From positions 1-9,284 of the forward strand of contig JANXTQ010000069.1 of the NCBI GenBank assembly GCA_025352305.1: a stretch of DNA of 9,284 nucleotides. The letters are read 5' to 3'. The notes under the pieces were generated by a model. It was given only the letters and a program-made list of their open reading frames with translations, was not told the DNA's origin and ran no database searches. This DNA comes from Actinomycetes bacterium (GTDB lineage Bacteria > Actinomycetota > Acidimicrobiia > Acidimicrobiales > RAAP-2). This document shows positions 6,018 through 9,284 of the stretch, in pieces (within the stretch, counting starts at the first letter, position 1; the number at the start of each line of letters is the position of its first letter). The position numbers and the translations under genes are program-made.

Positions 6018-7046
6018 TTAGCGCGAGGGAGACGTCTTGAGAATTCGGAAGATTTCAGGCTCTTCTAAGCACAATCCACTGCCCAAAGCCACGCAGTTAA
6101 GCGGATCTCGCGCGACGATGATGGGCATATTGGTCTCGTATTCGAGGCGTGCGGCGAGGCCACTCAGCAGCGCTCCGCCGCCAGTCAAGACAATTCCCTG
6201 TTCCATGATGTCCGCGGACAGTTCCGGGGGCGTTCGGTCCAAGGTCACTTTGACCGCGTCGACGACTGCCTGAACGGGCTCTTCGATTGCTTCACGAATC
6301 TGTTGGGTGGAAATAACGACGGTCTTGGGCAGTCCGGTAACCAGGTCGCGTCCGCGGATTTCGGCGCGCAACTCTTGCTCCAAGGGATACGCCGAGCCGA
6401 GTTGTATTTTGAGTTCTTCGGCGGTGCGCTCACCGAGCGCAAGTTGAAACTCTTTTTTCACGTAAGCCACAATGGCTTCGTCGAGTTCGTCGCCACCAAC
6501 GCGAATGGACTGAGAGGTCACGATTCCACCGAGCGAGATCACCGCTACTTCCGTCGTGCCTCCGCCAATGTCCACCACCATGTTGCCGGTCGGCTCATTG
6601 ATCGGCAGTCCCGCGCCAATGGCGGCCGCCATTGGTTCTTCAATGATGTATGCCTTGCGCGCACCGGCGAACTCGGCAGCCTCCATGACGGCGCGCTGCT
6701 CAACGCCGGTGATGCCCGACGGCACACAAATAACCATGCGCGGTTTCGCGAAGCGGCGCTGGTGGACGCGGTGAATGAAGTAACGCAACATTTTTTCGCA
6801 GATCTCGAAGTCGGCAATGACGCCATCTTTTAAGGGGCGAATGGCTTGAATATTGCTCGGCGTACGGCCGATCATGCGCTTAGCTTCGGCGCCGACGGCG
6901 AGAGGTTTGCCATCTTTAACGTCAACGGCGACGACCGACGGTTCATTAAGAACGATGCCGCGTCCTCGTACGTAGACCAGCGTGTTCGCGGTTCCGAGGT
7001 CCACGGCCATGTCGCGGCCAAGGAGCGCAAATCGATTATCAGCCAT
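6018..7046 (-). CDS. mreB: Rod shape-determining protein MreB (bacterial actin)
   Basis: Actin-like ATPase whose membrane-bound filaments guide lateral wall synthesis. The 342-residue product is full length. The phosphate-1 loop is DLGTANT (16-22); E136-E137 in [11 protein letters not shown] match the catalytic glutamate region; the phosphate-2 loop is [11 protein letters not shown] (159-169); and the adenosine motif is TGGGALL (288-294). The N-terminal stretch ([12 protein letters not shown]) could be membrane-contacting but has no obvious amphipathic helix. The ATG at 7044-7046 follows AGAGGA by five bases, a convincing ribosome-binding site and the best in the mre cluster. An 83-base gap separates it from ndk and holds a possible promoter. 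It heads the coupled series mreB-mreC-mreD-mrdA. Its presence implies a rod-like or MreB-dependent growth mode (inference). Confidence 0.98.
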   Translation of the reverse strand: MADNRFALLGRDMAVDLGTANTLVYVRGRGIVLNEPSVVAVDVKDGKPLAVGAEAKRMIGRTPSNIQAIRPLKDGVIADFEICEKMLRYFIHRVHQRRFAKPRMVICVPSGITGVEQRAVMEAAEFAGARKAYIIEEPMAAAIGAGLPINEPTGNMVVDIGGGTTEVAVISLGGIVTSQSIRVGGDELDEAIVAYVKKEFQLALGERTAEELKIQLGSAYPLEQELRAEIRGRDLVTGLPKTVVISTQQIREAIEEPVQAVVDAVKVTLDRTPPELSADIMEQGIVLTGGGALLSGLAARLEYETNMPIIVARDPLNCVALGSGLCLEEPEIFRILKTSPSR

Positions 7047-7088
7047 GAGAGTCCTCTGGGACGAGACGCGTCGCGCGCCTCCGACCTG

Positions 7089-7121
7089 GTATCAAGGCTA
7101 GGGCAAGTACGCCGATGTCAA
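7089..7121 (-). promoter_or_regulatory. Possible promoter for the mre operon
   Basis: The ndk-mreB gap contains a perfect TTGACA (7116-7121 on the minus strand) a few bases after the ndk stop. A -10 candidate TAGCCT lies 15 bases further (7095-7100), overlapping TGATAC (7089-7094), for which the spacer would be 21. Neither spacing is ideal, so the -35 match is good but the -10 is uncertain. No terminator is seen after ndk, so read-through from ndk is also possible. Confidence 0.3.
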
Positions 7122-7129
7122 CAACTGAC

Positions 7130-7540
7130 TTAGCCGAGTTGGGGAAAAAACAGTGCGATCTCTCGGGCCGCGGACTCGGGTGAGTCCGATCCGTGGATCA
7201 AATTCTCGGTCATCTCAATGGCTAGATCACCACGGATTGTGCCCGGTGCCGCCTCTTTTGGATTCGTGGCACCCATGAGCGTGCGCACGACCTTGTAGGT
7301 GTCGCCGGGACCTTGCACCACCAAAAGCAGGGCGGGGCTGCGGGTAATGAAGTCCACGAGGTCACCAAAAAAGGGTTTGCCCGCGTGCTCGCCGTAGTGC
7401 GTTTCCGCGGTCGAGCGCTCAATTTGGCGCATCTCGCTCGCGACGATGCTCAACTGTTTGCGCTCTAAGCGACCAACAATTTCGCCAATAAGGCGACGTT
7501 CTACGCCGTCGGGTTTGATGATGACAAAGGTGCGATCCAC
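7130..7540 (-). CDS. ndk: Nucleoside diphosphate kinase
   Basis: Transfers the gamma-phosphate of ATP to nucleoside diphosphates through a phosphohistidine, balancing NTP and dNTP pools in the cytoplasm. The 136-residue product has normal length. It opens with MDRTFVIIKPDG, contains the Y49 and F57-F58 region, R86, T92 and R103, and has N113 and the active-site H116 in NLIHGSDS. The GTG at 7538-7540 is chosen because the family begins a few residues before the IKPDG strand; the same frame stays open far upstream into folC, but that part resembles no protein. No Shine-Dalgarno site is visible, and the start lies 19 bases after the folC stop, so coupling or leaderless initiation is likely. The folC-ndk-mreB order is typical of Actinobacteria. 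Confidence 0.96.
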   Translation of the reverse strand: MDRTFVIIKPDGVERRLIGEIVGRLERKQLSIVASEMRQIERSTAETHYGEHAGKPFFGDLVDFITRSPALLLVVQGPGDTYKVVRTLMGATNPKEAAPGTIRGDLAIEMTENLIHGSDSPESAAREIALFFPQLG

Positions 7541-7559
7541 GGCGGGCAATCTAACAGGC

Positions 7560-8882
7560 TCAGTGGTGATACGAAAGTCCGAGAAGCCTCGAGCGCACTT
7601 CACCAACAACGTAGAGCGAGCCGGCGACGATGATGAGATCCTCTTCACGCGAATACTCACGCGCGTGAGCGAGCGCCGATTCGACGGACGCGTATTCGTA
7701 CGCGACGGCCCCGGCCCTGCGCACGGCGTCGGCCACAACCGATGCCTCCATTGCCCGCGGAGAGCGTGGCGCACAACAAAAAAATTCAGCGACGCCCGCT
7801 TGAACGAGCGGCGCGACCATGTCGTCAACGTCACGTCCGCTGAGCATTCCGAGCACGCAGCGACGAACCCCCTCGACGTGAAACGCACCGTTGAAGGCTT
7901 GGGCGAGCGCGCGCATGCCCGCCGGATTGTGCGCCCCATCAACAATGACGGTTGGTCGCCGCGAGAGAAGTTCCAGTCGACCCGGCATCTTGGCGTTACT
8001 GAGTGATTCACGCACGACGCGTTCACCGAGAGCTCGCCCCAGAAATAACTCACTCGCAACCACGGCCGTCGTCGCGTTATCGCCTTGGTGGATTCCGTGC
8101 AGGCTGAGTCCAACGTCTTCGTAACTAGCAAAAGGCGTGCGCAGCGAAATTAGACGTCCGCCCACCGCCACGTCATTGCGCGTGAGAGCGAAGTCGTCAC
8201 CAACCAGCACCAACGGTGCGCCGATCCGTTCGCAGCGTTCGCGAGCAATCTCAACAACCACCGGGTCGCTCGACGCCACGACCGACGGCGCTGCGGACCT
8301 AAAGATTCCTACTTTGTCGGCCGCGATTTCGCCAATGGTGGATCCGAGGACCGCCATGTGGTCCAGGTCAACGTTGGTGAGGACGTTGACGGCGCCGTCA
8401 ATGACATTGGTCGAGTCCCAGGTTCCACCGAGTCCAACTTCGACGACGGCCACGTCAACTCCTTCGTCGGAAAAATGCAGAAAGGCGGCGACCGTCAAAA
8501 TTTCGAATCGGGTCAAGGTAATTGCACCGACCCGCTCTACGTCAGCCATTCGAGCGAGTAACCCCATCAGTGCTTCATCGTCAATCGGATCACCCGCGAC
8601 CGCGATGCGCTCGTTTACCGCGTGCAGGTCCGGACTCGTAAAAGTTCCCACGCGCAGTCCGCTCGCGCCGAGCAGCGCGGAAATCAACGTCGTGGTCGTT
8701 CCCTTGCCATTGGTACCCGTTATGTGAACGCTCGGATAGTCGCTCTCGGGTGAACCAAGTAGTGACAACGTGTCAAAAATAGGTTGCAGAGTCGGATCCG
8801 ACTGACGCTTAGGCGTCACGCGTTCGTAGTCAACGTGGGTTTCGAGCCACTCCAACGCGCTGTCCAGCGAGCGAAAACTCAC
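7560..8882 (-). CDS. folC: Folylpolyglutamate synthase / dihydrofolate synthase
   Basis: Mur-ligase-family enzyme that adds glutamate to folates, and in many bacteria also to dihydropteroate, using ATP. The 440-residue product has full family length. The P-loop is GTNGKGT (56-62). The central region VVEVGLGGTWDSTNVID (147-161) and LDHMAVLGSTIGEIAADKVGIF (173-194) contains K190, the position of the carbamylated lysine. The C-terminal domain carries DGAHN (315-319) and closes with GSLYVVGEVR (421-430). In the FTSPDL motif the residue at position 85 is Asp, where the family usually has His (SPHL). Whether both synthase activities are present cannot be read from the sequence. The GTG start at 8880-8882 lies three bases after the clpX stop with no visible Shine-Dalgarno site. 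Many actinobacteria have valS before folC; here clpX abuts it directly. Confidence 0.95.
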   Translation of the reverse strand: MSFRSLDSALEWLETHVDYERVTPKRQSDPTLQPIFDTLSLLGSPESDYPSVHITGTNGKGTTTTLISALLGASGLRVGTFTSPDLHAVNERIAVAGDPIDDEALMGLLARMADVERVGAITLTRFEILTVAAFLHFSDEGVDVAVVEVGLGGTWDSTNVIDGAVNVLTNVDLDHMAVLGSTIGEIAADKVGIFRSAAPSVVASSDPVVVEIARERCERIGAPLVLVGDDFALTRNDVAVGGRLISLRTPFASYEDVGLSLHGIHQGDNATTAVVASELFLGRALGERVVRESLSNAKMPGRLELLSRRPTVIVDGAHNPAGMRALAQAFNGAFHVEGVRRCVLGMLSGRDVDDMVAPLVQAGVAEFFCCAPRSPRAMEASVVADAVRRAGAVAYEYASVESALAHAREYSREEDLIIVAGSLYVVGEVRSRLLGLSYHH

Positions 8883-8885
8883 TGC

Positions 8886-9284
8886 TTAGCTAGCGCGACG
8901 AGTGCGCGCGGGAGCTTTGCGCATCTCGTAAGTGGGCACGGCCACCTTGCGAACGGAGTCAGCAGTAACCACGCAGCGAGCCACGTCCGAACGTCCGGGC
9001 ACGTCATACATCACGTCCAACAGAACATCTTCCAAAATGGATCGCAGCCCGCGAGCTCCGGTGGCTCGCTCGAGCGCCAGGTCAGCAATTGCTTCAAGCG
9101 CCGCCGGTTCAATTTCGAGTTCGACGTCGTCCATTGCCAGCACCGATTGAAACTGGCGAACGAGTGAGTTCTTCGGTTCGGTCAGAACCGATATCAGCAT
9201 CGCTCGGTCCAACTGTTGCACGGCCCCCACAATGGGAAGACGGCCAATGAACTCCGGGATAAGTCCGAACTTGATCAGGTCTTC
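8886..9284 (-). CDS. clpX: ATP-dependent Clp protease ATP-binding subunit ClpX, C-terminal part
   Basis: ClpX is the AAA+ unfoldase that feeds substrates into ClpP. Only the last 132 residues are visible, because the right window edge cuts the gene. They begin [17 protein letters not shown], a stretch nearly identical to other ClpX proteins and containing the arginine finger (visible residue 15, in IGRLP). The sensor-2 motif GARGLRSI lies at visible residues 76-83, followed by LLDVMYDVP. The zinc-binding domain, Walker A and Walker B should lie outside the window. The C-terminus ends in a short basic tail ([11 protein letters not shown]). The TAA stop is three bases before the folC GTG, suggesting one transcript. 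Confidence 0.97.
   Translation of the reverse strand, partial: EDLIKFGLIPEFIGRLPIVGAVQQLDRAMLISVLTEPKNSLVRQFQSVLAMDDVELEIEPAALEAIADLALERATGARGLRSILEDVLLDVMYDVPGRSDVARCVVTADSVRKVAVPTYEMRKAPARTRRAS

Noticed and set aside
6303..6833. 176-codon plus-strand open frame opposite mreB
   Set aside because: It is an antisense shadow of a well-conserved gene; the minus frame has all MreB motifs.
7541..8131. Long upstream extension of the ndk frame (about 197 extra codons) through folC
   Set aside because: The extension lies entirely in another frame of folC, reads as arginine- and serine-rich sequence without family resemblance, and ndk proteins start just before the IKPDG strand. The GTG at 7540 is the sensible start.
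1..9284. Mobile element, phage or defence island
   Set aside because: All genes are co-directional core functions with uniform style; no transposase, integrase, terminal repeats or CRISPR repeats are visible.

Overview
The window is a compact block of bacterial housekeeping genes, all read from the minus strand. Transcription therefore runs from right to left, starting with the end of clpX and finishing in rpmA. The order clpX, folC, ndk, mreB, mreC, mreD, mrdA, RNase E/G, rplU, rpmA is recognisably actinobacterial, since Streptomyces carries a similar cluster. The fairly GC-rich codon use, the many GTG starts (folC, ndk, mreC, mreD, mrdA and rng) and the divergent ribosomal protein ends suggest a streamlined actinobacterium, perhaps class Acidimicrobiia. 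That placement is inferred from gene order and protein style; no database search was possible.

Right part (about 7130-9284): the C-terminal part of the unfoldase ClpX, then folate-polyglutamate ligase FolC three bases downstream, then nucleoside diphosphate kinase. Middle (2589-7046): a cell-elongation operon of mreB, mreC, mreD and the transpeptidase PBP2 (mrdA). Its genes are separated by 2 bases or overlap by 4, which indicates translational coupling. Left part (1-2217): an RNase E/G-family ribonuclease followed by the ribosomal proteins L21 and L27, the latter cut by the window edge.

The one sizeable non-coding stretch is the 371 bases between mrdA and rng (2218-2588). On the rng strand it holds several inverted repeats that would form a chain of hairpins ending just before a strong Shine-Dalgarno site. 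This resembles, in position and size only, the long autoregulatory leader of E. coli rne. It is the part of the window most worth a second look. One hairpin arm is also complementary to a tandem repeat inside the rng coding region.

Two usual neighbours are missing: rodA/ftsW after mrdA, and valS between clpX and folC. No mobile element, CRISPR array, tRNA or rRNA gene was found. I did not find a clearly novel system; apart from the rng leader, the window is ordinary core genome.
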